DNA from: a virus
Direction: 5' to 3' (one strand)
Length of the DNA: 32,476 bases
IMG/VR virus record: IMGVR_UViG_3300025110_000066
Span: 1-32,476 of that record
A program made the position numbers and the translations under genes. Each line of letters starts with the position of its first letter. The first letter of the stretch is position 1. The notes below the pieces were generated by a model, which did no database searches, was not told the DNA's origin, and saw nothing but the letters and a program-made list of their open reading frames with translations. Of this stretch, positions 19,218 to 27,595 are shown piece after piece.

Positions 19218-20994
19218 TGCAGAAGAACGTCTAGATTCTTTTGCTCTCTCTACATTAAAGGACAGGTATCTTTGGGAGAATGAAACTCATGCTCAAGAAG
19301 CTTTTGCTCGCGCCAGTATATTTGGTGCTACTTATAACGGACACACTGATTATGATCTTGCACAGCGACTCTACACGTATGCTAGTAGTTTCTGGTTCAT
19401 GTTTAGCACTCCTGTCCTTAGCAACGGGGGAACTAGCCGTGGCTTACCTATCAGTTGTTTTCTTAATTTTGTTCCTGATTCCCGCAATGGTTTATCTGCT
19501 CACTATGATGAGAATATATGGCTCGCTAGTGGAGGTGGAGGCATCGGTGGATGTTGGAGTAATGTTCGGAGCAATGGTGTGGACACTGCTAACGGTTCTA
19601 AGTCTACTGGTTCTATCCCATTCATGCACGTAGTTGATAGTCAGATGCTTGCCTTTAATCAAGGCGTTACAAGAAGAGGGAGTTACGCAGCATACATGGA
19701 CATATCTCATCCAGAGATTGAAGAGTTTATTAATATGCGTAAGACTACAGGAGGAGATTTAAATAGAAAGTGTTTGAATCTTCACAATGCTGTGAGCATA
19801 TCCAATGAGTTCTTAGATTGTGTGAAGACTGACAAAGAGTGGAGACTGATAGACCCAAAAACTAACACGGCAGTTAAGACAGTTTCAGCGCGTGACCTGT
19901 GGTTCCAAATGATTCAGACAAGAATGGAAACAGGAGAACCGTACATTGTTAATCTAGATATATGCAACGATGCTTTACCAGAAGAACAAAAGAAACTAGG
20001 TCTAGAGATTAAACAGAGCAACCTTTGTTCTGAGATTATGTTACCAACCAATGAAGAAAGGACGGCAGTCTGTTGTTTGTCTAGTGTTAATCTTGAGTAC
20101 TTTGATGAGTGGTCAAAAGAAGATAGCTTTATTTCTGACCTTATTACTATGCTCGATAACGTGTTACAAAACTTTATTGATGCGGTCAAAGAACAAGGAG
20201 GCTACGCTAAAGCAGCTTACTCTGCTATGCGTGAGAGGTCTATAGGTCTAGGAGCTATGGGATTCCATACCTATTTACAAAAGAACAACACGCCTTTTGA
20301 AAGTATGTGGGCATCTTCTTTTAATAACAAAGCCTTTTCTTTTATAAAGGACAGGGCTTCTGCTGCAACAAGACAACTAGCAGAGGAAAGGGGTGAGTGT
20401 CCTGACATGAAAGGGAGCGGCAAGCGCAACGCACATTTACTGGCGGTAGCCCCTAACGCTTCTAGCTCTATAATATGTGACGGCACTAGCCCATCTATAG
20501 AGCCTAACAGAGCTAACGTGTACACACACAAGACCTTAACGGGTAGCTTTAAAGTTAAGAATAAATACTTAGATGATTTGTTGTTTGAGCTTGTACCCAA
20601 CAACAAAAAGCGCAATGAAATTTGGAAAGATATTGCAGCACATGAAGGGTCTGTTCAGCACCTAGACATTTTAACTGATGAGATGAAAGAGGTATTTAAA
20701 ACTGCTCCTGAATTAAATCAAATATGGATTATAGAACACGCTTGCATGAGACAAAAATATGTTTGTCAAGGACAGAGTGTAAACCTATTCTTTAAACCAC
20801 CACACCACAATGCAACACAAGAAACTCACGATGAGTTCTTGCAGTACGTTAATGACGTACACTGGGCAGGTGCTAATAAACTAAAGTCTATGTACTATTT
20901 ACGATCTGACTCTGCCAGAGGAACAGAGAATGTAAATATAAAAATACCTAGAATAAAACTAGATGAAGAGGGGTGTATAAGTTGTGAAGGATAA
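19162..20994 (+). CDS. nrdA: Ribonucleotide reductase alpha subunit, class I, 610 aa
   Basis: Reduces ribonucleotides to deoxyribonucleotides with the nrdB radical subunit. Key residues present: Cys 99 (ISCFLN), the radical site N287-L-C289-S-E291 (NLCSEI), Cys 304/305, Tyr 578-579 (MYYLRSD) of the radical path, and C-terminal thiols Cys 605 and Cys 608 (CISC). The sequence begins directly with the catalytic domain, about 150 residues shorter than E. coli NrdA (761 aa), so the N-terminal ATP-cone that lets dATP switch the enzyme off is missing. Phage enzymes often lack it. No intein or intron. Weak ribosome site. Confidence 0.95.
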   Translation: MTQSKIGKQDYLGIKINYDAEERLDSFALSTLKDRYLWENETHAQEAFARASIFGATYNGHTDYDLAQRLYTYASSFWFMFSTPVLSNGGTSRGLPISCFLNFVPDSRNGLSAHYDENIWLASGGGGIGGCWSNVRSNGVDTANGSKSTGSIPFMHVVDSQMLAFNQGVTRRGSYAAYMDISHPEIEEFINMRKTTGGDLNRKCLNLHNAVSISNEFLDCVKTDKEWRLIDPKTNTAVKTVSARDLWFQMIQTRMETGEPYIVNLDICNDALPEEQKKLGLEIKQSNLCSEIMLPTNEERTAVCCLSSVNLEYFDEWSKEDSFISDLITMLDNVLQNFIDAVKEQGGYAKAAYSAMRERSIGLGAMGFHTYLQKNNTPFESMWASSFNNKAFSFIKDRASAATRQLAEERGECPDMKGSGKRNAHLLAVAPNASSSIICDGTSPSIEPNRANVYTHKTLTGSFKVKNKYLDDLLFELVPNNKKRNEIWKDIAAHEGSVQHLDILTDEMKEVFKTAPELNQIWIIEHACMRQKYVCQGQSVNLFFKPPHHNATQETHDEFLQYVNDVHWAGANKLKSMYYLRSDSARGTENVNIKIPRIKLDEEGCISCEG

Positions 20995-21304
20995 ACCAAA
21001 TAATCCGCACCATGATGCACTATTAGGTTGTATCATGCAGGTTGAGTGGGAAGATGCTTGGATAGATACTGAGGATCATCTCATCGCTGACGCTAGAAAA
21101 CTAAAGCCTGTGCTTAGGTCAAGCGTAGGTTATCTAGTAGCGGATAACGACAATGAAATTATATTATGTACTGATCGCTATCACAGCAAAAAGGATGAAG
21201 AGTATGTTAATGCTGTGATGGTAATTCCAAAAGGAATGGTTACAAGATACTGGGAAATTATAGCAGAGATAGGAGCAGAGTTTGAAGTTCAAAGTAACAG
21301 TTGA
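20984..21304 (+). CDS. Protein of 106 aa between nrdA and nrdB
   Basis: GTG start at 20984 overlapping the end of nrdA, GAGGGG about 10 nt upstream. Product MKDKPNNPHHDALLGCIMQV, then VGYLVADNDNEIILCTDRYH and VNAVMVIPKGMVTRYWEI, a small alpha/beta protein. From memory, similar short proteins with a 'GYL..DND..I.L' core recur in phages, but I cannot name a family. Confidence 0.6.
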   Translation: MKDKPNNPHHDALLGCIMQVEWEDAWIDTEDHLIADARKLKPVLRSSVGYLVADNDNEIILCTDRYHSKKDEEYVNAVMVIPKGMVTRYWEIIAEIGAEFEVQSNS

Positions 21305-21410
21305 AATACATGGTGATGAGGAGGAGGGGGCAGAACTTCTAGAGATTGTCCGTGAAATAAAAGACTCACTAGAAACCAGAGAAGAAGCCAATGAACTTGA
21401 TATTAGCTAG
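21282..21410 (+). CDS. Small acidic protein, TTG start, 42 aa
   Basis: TTG at 21282 with GGAG 6-7 nt upstream; stop 21408-21410. Product LKFKVTVEIHGDEEEGAELL, then EIVREIKDSLETREEANEL, acidic and helical. It overlaps the gene before (23 nt) and the membrane protein after (20 nt). Support is the ribosome site, composition and the filled gap; it is easily missed because of its TTG start. Confidence 0.45.
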   Translation: MKFKVTVEIHGDEEEGAELLEIVREIKDSLETREEANELDIS

Positions 21411-21678
21411 TTACATTTCTGTATTTGTCAAAGCTTTTCAACAACGTAATGTTGCATTTAACAACTATTTATTTGTGCCTGTGTTCAGCATTGCTATGGC
21501 TTTTACAGAAGTCTATATTATTATTAACATCGTACAAATGGGAGCAAGCTTAGAATTAGTTTGGAAGCTTGCAACCGGAGCAGTCTTAGGATGTTGGTCT
21601 GCTATGTACTTACACAACAAACTAACCAAATCAAAAAAAGATTTTCAATCTATATCTAATTTAATGAAGGAGAGTTAA
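21391..21678 (+). CDS. Membrane protein of 95 aa upstream of nrdB
   Basis: Three hydrophobic segments: about residues 2-14, 25-50 (YLFVPVFSIAMAFTEVYIII) and 55-75 (LVWKLATGAVLGCWSAMYLH), followed by a basic tail. An inner-membrane protein, found in an otherwise soluble nucleotide operon. I recall similar short phage membrane proteins but no function. It could be a holin in topology, but position among early genes argues against that. TAATG overlap with nrdB. Confidence 0.65.
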   Translation: MNLILASYISVFVKAFQQRNVAFNNYLFVPVFSIAMAFTEVYIIINIVQMGASLELVWKLATGAVLGCWSAMYLHNKLTKSKKDFQSISNLMKES

Positions 21679-22646
21679 TGAGTTTACTAGGGACAAGGGA
21701 CTACTATAAACCTTTTGATCATCCGTGGATGTTTGATTACTATGTACAACAGAATCAAATGATATGGTTGCCCGAAGATGTACCCCTACACAATGATGTT
21801 AAAGATTGGCAGGACATGGATGAGTCTGAAAAGAATTTGTTGAGCCAGATATTTAGATTGTTTACACAGTCAGATGTAGACGTTGCGTCTGGTTATATAG
21901 ATAAGTATATGCGTGTGTTCAAGAAACCAGAAGCAAGAATGATGATGTCATCCTTTGCTAACATGGAATCAATACACCAACACGCCTATAGTTTATTGTT
22001 GGATACAGTGGGGATGCCTGAGAAAGAGTACAGAGCATTCGCTGAGTATGAAGCAATGGCAGACAAACATGAGTACATAAGTAGCTCTCCTTTAAAACTA
22101 AACAACAAGGAGTCTATAGCTAAAAACTTAGCAGTCTATTCTGCTTTTACGGAGGGGCTACAATTATTCAGTAGCTTTGTAATCCTTTTAAACTTTCCTA
22201 GATTTGGAAAGATGAAGGGGATGGGACAGATTGTTACTTACAGTATACGTGATGAGTCTCTACACGTTGAGGCCATGACAACTTTATTCAAAGAGTTTAT
22301 AAAGGAGAACGTAGACATATGGACAGACGATTTTAAAAAGGAAATCTATCAGGTATGCAGGGAAATGGTTAAGCTAGAAGACAAGTTTTTAGATTTAGTA
22401 TTTGAACTGGGTGATATTCAGGGGCTTACTAAAGATGAAATGAAGGAGTACATTAGATACATAGCAGACAGAAGACTTCTTCAACTTGGATTAAAACCTA
22501 ATTATAAAGTCAGTGACAATCCTTTACTATGGTTAGATGATGTGCTAGGAGTAGAACATCAGAACTTTTTTGAAGGCAGGGCAACTACTTATATGAAGGC
22601 GGGGCTTAAAGGGAATGTAGAAAATATAAATTTTATAAGTGTGTAG
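21678..22646 (+). CDS. nrdB: Ribonucleotide reductase beta subunit, class Ia-type, 322 aa
   Basis: Diiron-tyrosyl radical subunit. All metal ligands can be aligned with E. coli NrdB: Asp 66, Glu 97, His 100, Glu 159, Glu 193 and His 196, and the radical Tyr 104 (ESIHQHAY). Spacing between ligands matches E. coli (31, 3, 34 and 3 residues), so the protein should be an active Ia-type enzyme. Strong ribosome site (AAGGAGAG). Length is shorter than E. coli (376 aa), common in phages. Confidence 0.95.
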   Translation: MSLLGTRDYYKPFDHPWMFDYYVQQNQMIWLPEDVPLHNDVKDWQDMDESEKNLLSQIFRLFTQSDVDVASGYIDKYMRVFKKPEARMMMSSFANMESIHQHAYSLLLDTVGMPEKEYRAFAEYEAMADKHEYISSSPLKLNNKESIAKNLAVYSAFTEGLQLFSSFVILLNFPRFGKMKGMGQIVTYSIRDESLHVEAMTTLFKEFIKENVDIWTDDFKKEIYQVCREMVKLEDKFLDLVFELGDIQGLTKDEMKEYIRYIADRRLLQLGLKPNYKVSDNPLLWLDDVLGVEHQNFFEGRATTYMKAGLKGNVENINFISV

Positions 22647-22650
22647 TCTT

Positions 22651-22869
22651 ATGAATCAAATAAAAGAAGCCAATATAGTATCTTTCAAAGTTCTATTAAC
22701 TCCAGAGGGAGACATAGTTAGCGAGCTAAGCTATCTACCAGTTGGAAAAGCTAAACAAATCTTTATGGAAGGAGATATAGATGTGATACAAAAGATAATT
22801 GAAGAGGGGCGTAGGAAGCTAGAACCTTTACATGAATTTATACAGGAAGAAATTAAAGCTATTCCTTAA
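22651..22869 (+). CDS. Small acidic protein after nrdB, 72 aa
   Basis: ATG at 22651, four nt after nrdB. Product MNQIKEANIVSFKVLLTPEG, then VGKAKQIFMEGDIDVIQKII and EEGRRKLEPLHEFIQEEI; mixed alpha/beta, no family recognised. It is the last rightward gene; its stop is only 5 nt from the stop of the convergent leftward operon, with no terminator between. Confidence 0.6.
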   Translation: MNQIKEANIVSFKVLLTPEGDIVSELSYLPVGKAKQIFMEGDIDVIQKIIEEGRRKLEPLHEFIQEEIKAIP

Positions 22870-22874
22870 TTTGT

Positions 22875-23057
22875 TTAGTGTACTGCGTCATCTTCACCGT
22901 CAAAAATTTCATCCGCTTTAGTCATAGCCATATACTGAGACTCAAAAATAATTCTATAAGTTTCAAAGTCTACAATGTCTACTTCTTTAGCGGCATGAAT
23001 ACGGGCGTATACTTGATACGCTGCGCCTAGTTGTTCTTCTGTATATAAAGCTAACAT
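22875..23057 (-). CDS. Last gene of late operon, 60 aa, unknown
   Basis: Start chosen at ATG 23057 (AGGTGA upstream) rather than ATG 23072. Product MLALYTEEQLGAAYQVYARI, then EVDIVDFETYRIIFESQYMA and an acidic tail. No membrane span and no family recognised; composition is typical of a small helical cytoplasmic protein. Confidence 0.6.
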   Translation of the reverse strand: MLALYTEEQLGAAYQVYARIHAAKEVDIVDFETYRIIFESQYMAMTKADEIFDGEDDAVH

Positions 23058-23073
23058 AAATTCACCTTTCATA

Positions 23074-23259
23074 TTAATTAAATAGTTGTTCAGCAGCGCA
23101 GTGGTCTAGACTCCTACAAGTTCTTACATTCAACATAAAAATATCTTGATCAATCCAGTTAAATTGAGGGTACTCTTGTAAGTGTAAGGACATTCCACTA
23201 GGCGCTCCGAAGTTACTACAGCCTGTCAGTAGTAAAGCCGTAAGTATTAAATATTTCAT
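23074..23259 (-). CDS. Small lipoprotein, 61 aa
   Basis: The N-terminus MKYLILTALLLTGCSNFG is a type II signal peptide with lipobox LTGC, so Cys 14 should be acylated and the mature 48 residues sit in the outer or inner membrane facing the periplasm. Two Cys residues in the mature part could form a disulfide. Overlaps the cytochrome/monooxygenase gene (ATGA). It could be an outer-membrane spanin component, a partner of the exported oxidase, or a superinfection factor; it lacks the Pro-rich region of typical Rz1 proteins and I see no inner-membrane spanin partner. Confidence 0.7.
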   Translation of the reverse strand: MKYLILTALLLTGCSNFGAPSGMSLHLQEYPQFNWIDQDIFMLNVRTCRSLDHCAAEQLFN

Positions 23260-24554
23260 TGGGCTATCAACCTCTTGTTGTTTCTTTCAGTTATAAGTTC
23301 TTGGTACTTCTCTTCATCAAGATGTGTTACTGCTATCCAAGCGTGAGTCATCTCATCGCCTGTCCTACTACCCCCTACAACCCACATATCAGGGTCAGGA
23401 TTGTTAGGGTTGTTTGCTGTGTTGTCATACCACTGTTTTAAAACTAACACCGCTCCCGTTGGTAGTAGTGGGGCATAGTCTGGGTCATACAAATGACTGT
23501 GATGCCACGTTGCACTCCAGTTAGATACCTGACTAATCTGCTCTGTTCTCCCAGTGTCAGGGTAGAATATCTCAAAGCTTGCTGCATTCATTCTTAAATG
23601 TCCGTGTGGTTGCCATGAGTCTATACGAACCGGATGATCAAAGGAGTGAAAGCCTTGTGTCATATGATAACCATTGGGTGGGATAACAATATCAGCTTGA
23701 TCACTAATCCTATATAGCTTCAGGTCTTGTTCGTAAGCAAGTTCTTGGGATTCCTCTGGAGAATACAACCACAGCCCTATCTCTACTACATTATCTTTAA
23801 TAATAGTTCCGGGGGCGATAGCTCCAAGACCTCCGGGGAACATATGAATGTCCCAAGCTATCTCTGCGTTAGCAGGTATGGTTCTACACACCCCCTCTGG
23901 TACTATTTCTCCCCACTTACCCATAGCATATTCAGTAAGCATACCGTACCTCTCGCCTTCTAAGGTAACAGTGCTGTTAGCGTGGTGAACCACACTCTTA
24001 GCCTCTCCTCTTGGCTTAACTTGGATGGCCTTAATGCACCTGTCCTCAGTTAGTCCACTGGCTACGTTGTGTTTGTGCCACAGATCGTTCCCTGTAGCCG
24101 GAATATCTATTGGAGTAGACGGTATAACCAACGTAGGTTCTCCAAAGGTTTCGTAGAAGTTCCACTGATCAGGGTCAGAGAGGCGAGGAGACTGCACTAC
24201 AACGTCAGTATCACCATACTCTGATCCCGTATTGACCCACTCTACTATCGTGTCTACATCGGCCTGAGAGAGCCTCCAATCACCATGTAATTCTTGTATG
24301 CCAATTCCCGCATCGTAAGCGTAGGGCGGCATCTCTCTGTTAGCCACTTTCATTTGAATTAATGGACTCCACGGGCGAACCTCCTCATAAGATTCAAACG
24401 TCATAGGCCCAATACCACCTTCACGATGGCACACTACACAGTTATTGTTTATAATGGCAGCTACATCATCTACATAAGTAGGCTCATTTGGATATAGTTT
24501 ACTGGCTGATACCAGTAGTGTAGTAGCTATTATTAAACCAAGTAATGTTTTCAT
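23256..24554 (-). CDS. Exported cytochrome c / PHM-like copper monooxygenase fusion, 432 aa
   Basis: A Sec signal peptide (MKTLLGLIIATTLLVSA, cleavage near 17-18) is followed by a short c-type heme domain: CVVCH at 39-43 for covalent heme and Met 75 (EMPPY) as probable axial ligand. The rest resembles ascorbate-dependent type II copper monooxygenases (peptidylglycine hydroxylase fold): VVHHAN (His 190-191) and WDIHMF (His 237) as one copper site, PHGH (His 317, 319) and TGDEM (Met 402) as the other. Similar heme-plus-monooxygenase fusions are encoded by marine bacteria. The substrate is unknown. ATGA overlaps with both neighbours place it in the late virion operon. I know of no phage example from memory. 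Confidence 0.8.
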   Translation of the reverse strand: MKTLLGLIIATTLLVSASKLYPNEPTYVDDVAAIINNNCVVCHREGGIGPMTFESYEEVRPWSPLIQMKVANREMPPYAYDAGIGIQELHGDWRLSQADVDTIVEWVNTGSEYGDTDVVVQSPRLSDPDQWNFYETFGEPTLVIPSTPIDIPATGNDLWHKHNVASGLTEDRCIKAIQVKPRGEAKSVVHHANSTVTLEGERYGMLTEYAMGKWGEIVPEGVCRTIPANAEIAWDIHMFPGGLGAIAPGTIIKDNVVEIGLWLYSPEESQELAYEQDLKLYRISDQADIVIPPNGYHMTQGFHSFDHPVRIDSWQPHGHLRMNAASFEIFYPDTGRTEQISQVSNWSATWHHSHLYDPDYAPLLPTGAVLVLKQWYDNTANNPNNPDPDMWVVGGSRTGDEMTHAWIAVTHLDEEKYQELITERNNKRLIAQ

Positions 24555-27500
24555 TTATACATACTCCTATGTAAGCTTCCTAATATTTTACCGCCTGTGT
24601 TTCTTTTAACCCTTCCAAGACTTCCTAGTACCTTGCCTCCAGTGTTGTAGGTTGTGGATACTGGAGGAAGTTTACCAACTACATCATCTCCTTTGTTAAT
24701 GTAACCAAATCCACCTTCCTTACTCGCTTTTTTAAATTCTTTAGAATTAAAAATATCTTCAGCGGCTTCTAATACACTTCCATATGTAGTTAATATATCT
24801 TTAGCTAGAACTCCATTAGGAGTCATTGCATTTTCAGCAATTACTATGTCTCCTGATTGAGCAGCTTGCCTTGCCCTAATAAGAGGAAGACCAGTTTTAG
24901 CATCCATAAACCAAGAGTGTATATCAGGATTCATTCTTACTTGTGTCCAATTAGGATATTTAAGAGGATTCTCTATTACATCTTTCATAAAAGCATATAG
25001 CTCATCATAATTTGTATTTAACCAATTACCATTTATTCTAGCTATTGTACTTTTAACCTCTACTTGCCTAGCTATTTTTTGAGCTGCTATAGGTGAAGTT
25101 ATAAACTCAACATCTTCTAGTAATCCTCCTCGTCCATATGCTATCGGACTTCCACCGCTTGTCCTACCATCATGGAGGGTTACTGCCTTCTTTCCCTTAT
25201 AATTCCATACAGGAATATCTATTCTTTGAGAAGTTCTAGTCCCATTTTGAATAAAAACATTTCTATCTAAAATACCTGTTCCTACTAACTTCCTATCATC
25301 TATTGACCTAGCTACATCAAGATCATAAATTTTTTCAGGCATAACTTTTACTGGTTTGACAGGTAATATTTCACCAGATATTTTAAATTGATCTAGTTGG
25401 CTGATTTCTCCTCTGCCCCTTTTAAAATTAACTTCCTGTAATCTTTTTCTAGTTTCTTCAGGTAATAGTTCTAATCTTCTTGGAATACCTTTACCCTTTC
25501 TTGATATTAAAAAATCTTCTAAATCTTTTGCGGCTTTATACACTGTAGAAAATTTTTCTGGAAAAAGCTTTGCTAAAGTTTCTACTTGTTGACCTTCAGC
25601 TACCTTTTCTGACTTTGGTAAAACTGGAACATCTTTAGTAAAAACACCCGGAATTTCTTTACCTGAACCAGATAAAACTTTAGTAGTAGCACCTTCCGGT
25701 ATCACAGCATCAAATGTTTGTAAGTCATCAACTGCCTGTTTAATAGGGGGTTGTTCAGCAAAGTCAGTTTTAGTGGACTGTCCAACAAGACCTTGTTTTT
25801 GTGAGTTACCAAAATAATTTATTTCTACAGGAACTTCTTTTAATCCTAAAGCTATTGCTGCGTCTATCCTGTTATTACCTTCTGAAATTTTAGGCATAGA
25901 ACCATAATCTTTTGTTATAAAAATAGGTTCTTTTATTCCATTTTCAGATATATCCTTTTTTAATTTTTCAAAGCTTTCATCACTTCTAGTAGTATGTTGA
26001 CCACGAATTTCTCCTGATACACCACTATAATCTTTTAGTTTATTAGGATCAATACTTCCTAATTCTCTTCTTGTCAAATGGTCTTTATTTCCAGTTGTAC
26101 CATCAAACTCTTTTATAAATTTACTATTAATAAAATATGGATTTTTTAATTGTTCAACAAAGTCAGTAACAAACTGATCATCTCTGAACAATATATAAGA
26201 GTTGCCTCCTGCCTTCTTCTCTGAAACCCTTGCAAGTTCTCCTAGATTCTTGTACTTAATACTGTCGAATCCCAAGTCCTCTAGCATTGTCTTGGTTAGT
26301 TGATTAATGTGGTGATCGTAAACAGAGTTCAAAAGCTTTCCTGAGTTCTTATCTTTCTTACGAAGAATAGTATTTATTTGTTTAGCAGCATCATCTACTA
26401 TCTTAGTAAACTGTGCAGGACGTAGTTTTACTTGAGCATTCAAAGCGTCCACAAAAGACTGAGCTTGTTCAGCTAGTTTAATTTTTCCTTTAGGATCAAA
26501 GCCTCCTAAAAACTTAGAAGGATTCCAGTTAATCATATCAGTATCTAAAATTAAAGGATTCTTTACGTTTATAAATCCTTTCTGCAACGAAGGCTCTACG
26601 CCTGTTGGTACTGATAAGTTTAATTCTTTAATAAGATCATCATAGATACTATCAGGAACCCCCTTTTCTAAAACGGCTACTTGTGCTGCTGCTTCTGACA
26701 TCCCCTGCCCCATGTAATACTGTGTTGCTATACGTTCTATCATATTCTCAGCAGTGGGGTGTGTTCCTCTTAGTAATATATTTTCTGCCTGTCCTTTAGT
26801 ACCAATGTGCATACCAAGTTCTCTTGGAATACGGGTAGACAAAGGATTATCATATCTAATTCCAGAAAAAAAACTACCATTAAACTGAGGACTTTTCTCT
26901 ACAGAATCTTTTAAAAATTCTTCCTTGGTTAAAGTAGATGGTTCAACAGGTTTGTCAGATACTTTAGGAATATCGTCAGTATATTTCTGAACTAAACTAA
27001 CATCATCTACAGGTATATTATTAAACTCATCTTCAACTTCTGCATTTAATTTAGTTTCTGTTTCTTGTTTAGCCTTCCAATATCTTTGATCCGGTTCTCT
27101 ATAAACTTTAATGTCCATAGCTTTATTACTAGGGTTGGCCGAATAAAATCTGTTTATAATATTATCTTGTTCTTCAATATCTGCATTTTTAAACATTCCT
27201 AAATCTAAATTTTCTTCTTCATCTAAATGTTTAAGAAATTTTCCTTCATTATCTATTTTTACTTTGCTTGTAGAATAATAAAAAGAGTTGGGGTCTATGA
27301 AAGACTGTGGTTCTTGTTCTCTAAAATTTCTAATAGTATCTTTACTTCCTTGATCTGCCTCAAATCTTGTAACAGGTCTGGTGTCTGCAACAACTTCATC
27401 TACACCCCTTGTTAGTCTCTTAATAAAAGTAACTAGTCCTGCTGCTGAAAAACCTAAACGATCTTCTTCATCTATAAAAGCTCCCCCCGCTTGCAAGTCG

Positions 27501-27595
27501 TAAGGTAGCCCTGTCATTTTGTCAATGCGCTCATCCGGTTCTTCTGGAGCCTGTGGTACTATTACTGAGCCTCCCTTTTCATAAAACTTTTTCAC
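24551..27595 (-). CDS. Large polyvalent virion protein with ART-like and ParB-like domains, 1014 aa
   Basis: Probably an internal protein ejected with DNA. Starts MKKFYEKGGSVIVPQAPEEP. About residues 260-480 resemble polyvalent ADP-ribosyltransferase domains (GMHIGTKGQAENIL, then PLILDTDMINW, LGFDSIKYKN and SYILFRDDQFV). About 520-600 form a ParB-like fold: KKDISENGIKEPIFITKDYG, then EGNNRIDAAIALGLKEVPVE. A later segment (TQVRMNPDIHSWFMDAKTG, residues near 905-925) recurs in large phage virion proteins. The C-terminus carries two NTGGK-(V/I)-LGSL units. Multi-domain 'polyvalent' proteins are thought to act on host targets after entry. Domain calls are by eye. Confidence 0.65.
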   Translation of the reverse strand: MKKFYEKGGSVIVPQAPEEPDERIDKMTGLPYDLQAGGAFIDEEDRLGFSAAGLVTFIKRLTRGVDEVVADTRPVTRFEADQGSKDTIRNFREQEPQSFIDPNSFYYSTSKVKIDNEGKFLKHLDEEENLDLGMFKNADIEEQDNIINRFYSANPSNKAMDIKVYREPDQRYWKAKQETETKLNAEVEDEFNNIPVDDVSLVQKYTDDIPKVSDKPVEPSTLTKEEFLKDSVEKSPQFNGSFFSGIRYDNPLSTRIPRELGMHIGTKGQAENILLRGTHPTAENMIERIATQYYMGQGMSEAAAQVAVLEKGVPDSIYDDLIKELNLSVPTGVEPSLQKGFINVKNPLILDTDMINWNPSKFLGGFDPKGKIKLAEQAQSFVDALNAQVKLRPAQFTKIVDDAAKQINTILRKKDKNSGKLLNSVYDHHINQLTKTMLEDLGFDSIKYKNLGELARVSEKKAGGNSYILFRDDQFVTDFVEQLKNPYFINSKFIKEFDGTTGNKDHLTRRELGSIDPNKLKDYSGVSGEIRGQHTTRSDESFEKLKKDISENGIKEPIFITKDYGSMPKISEGNNRIDAAIALGLKEVPVEINYFGNSQKQGLVGQSTKTDFAEQPPIKQAVDDLQTFDAVIPEGATTKVLSGSGKEIPGVFTKDVPVLPKSEKVAEGQQVETLAKLFPEKFSTVYKAAKDLEDFLISRKGKGIPRRLELLPEETRKRLQEVNFKRGRGEISQLDQFKISGEILPVKPVKVMPEKIYDLDVARSIDDRKLVGTGILDRNVFIQNGTRTSQRIDIPVWNYKGKKAVTLHDGRTSGGSPIAYGRGGLLEDVEFITSPIAAQKIARQVEVKSTIARINGNWLNTNYDELYAFMKDVIENPLKYPNWTQVRMNPDIHSWFMDAKTGLPLIRARQAAQSGDIVIAENAMTPNGVLAKDILTTYGSVLEAAEDIFNSKEFKKASKEGGFGYINKGDDVVGKLPPVSTTYNTGGKVLGSLGRVKRNTGGKILGSLHRSMYK

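Noticed and set aside
19280-20615. Several long open frames overlapping nrdA in other frames and on the other strand
   Set aside because: They lie entirely in a gene with all catalytic residues intact and lack ribosome sites; they are shadow frames.
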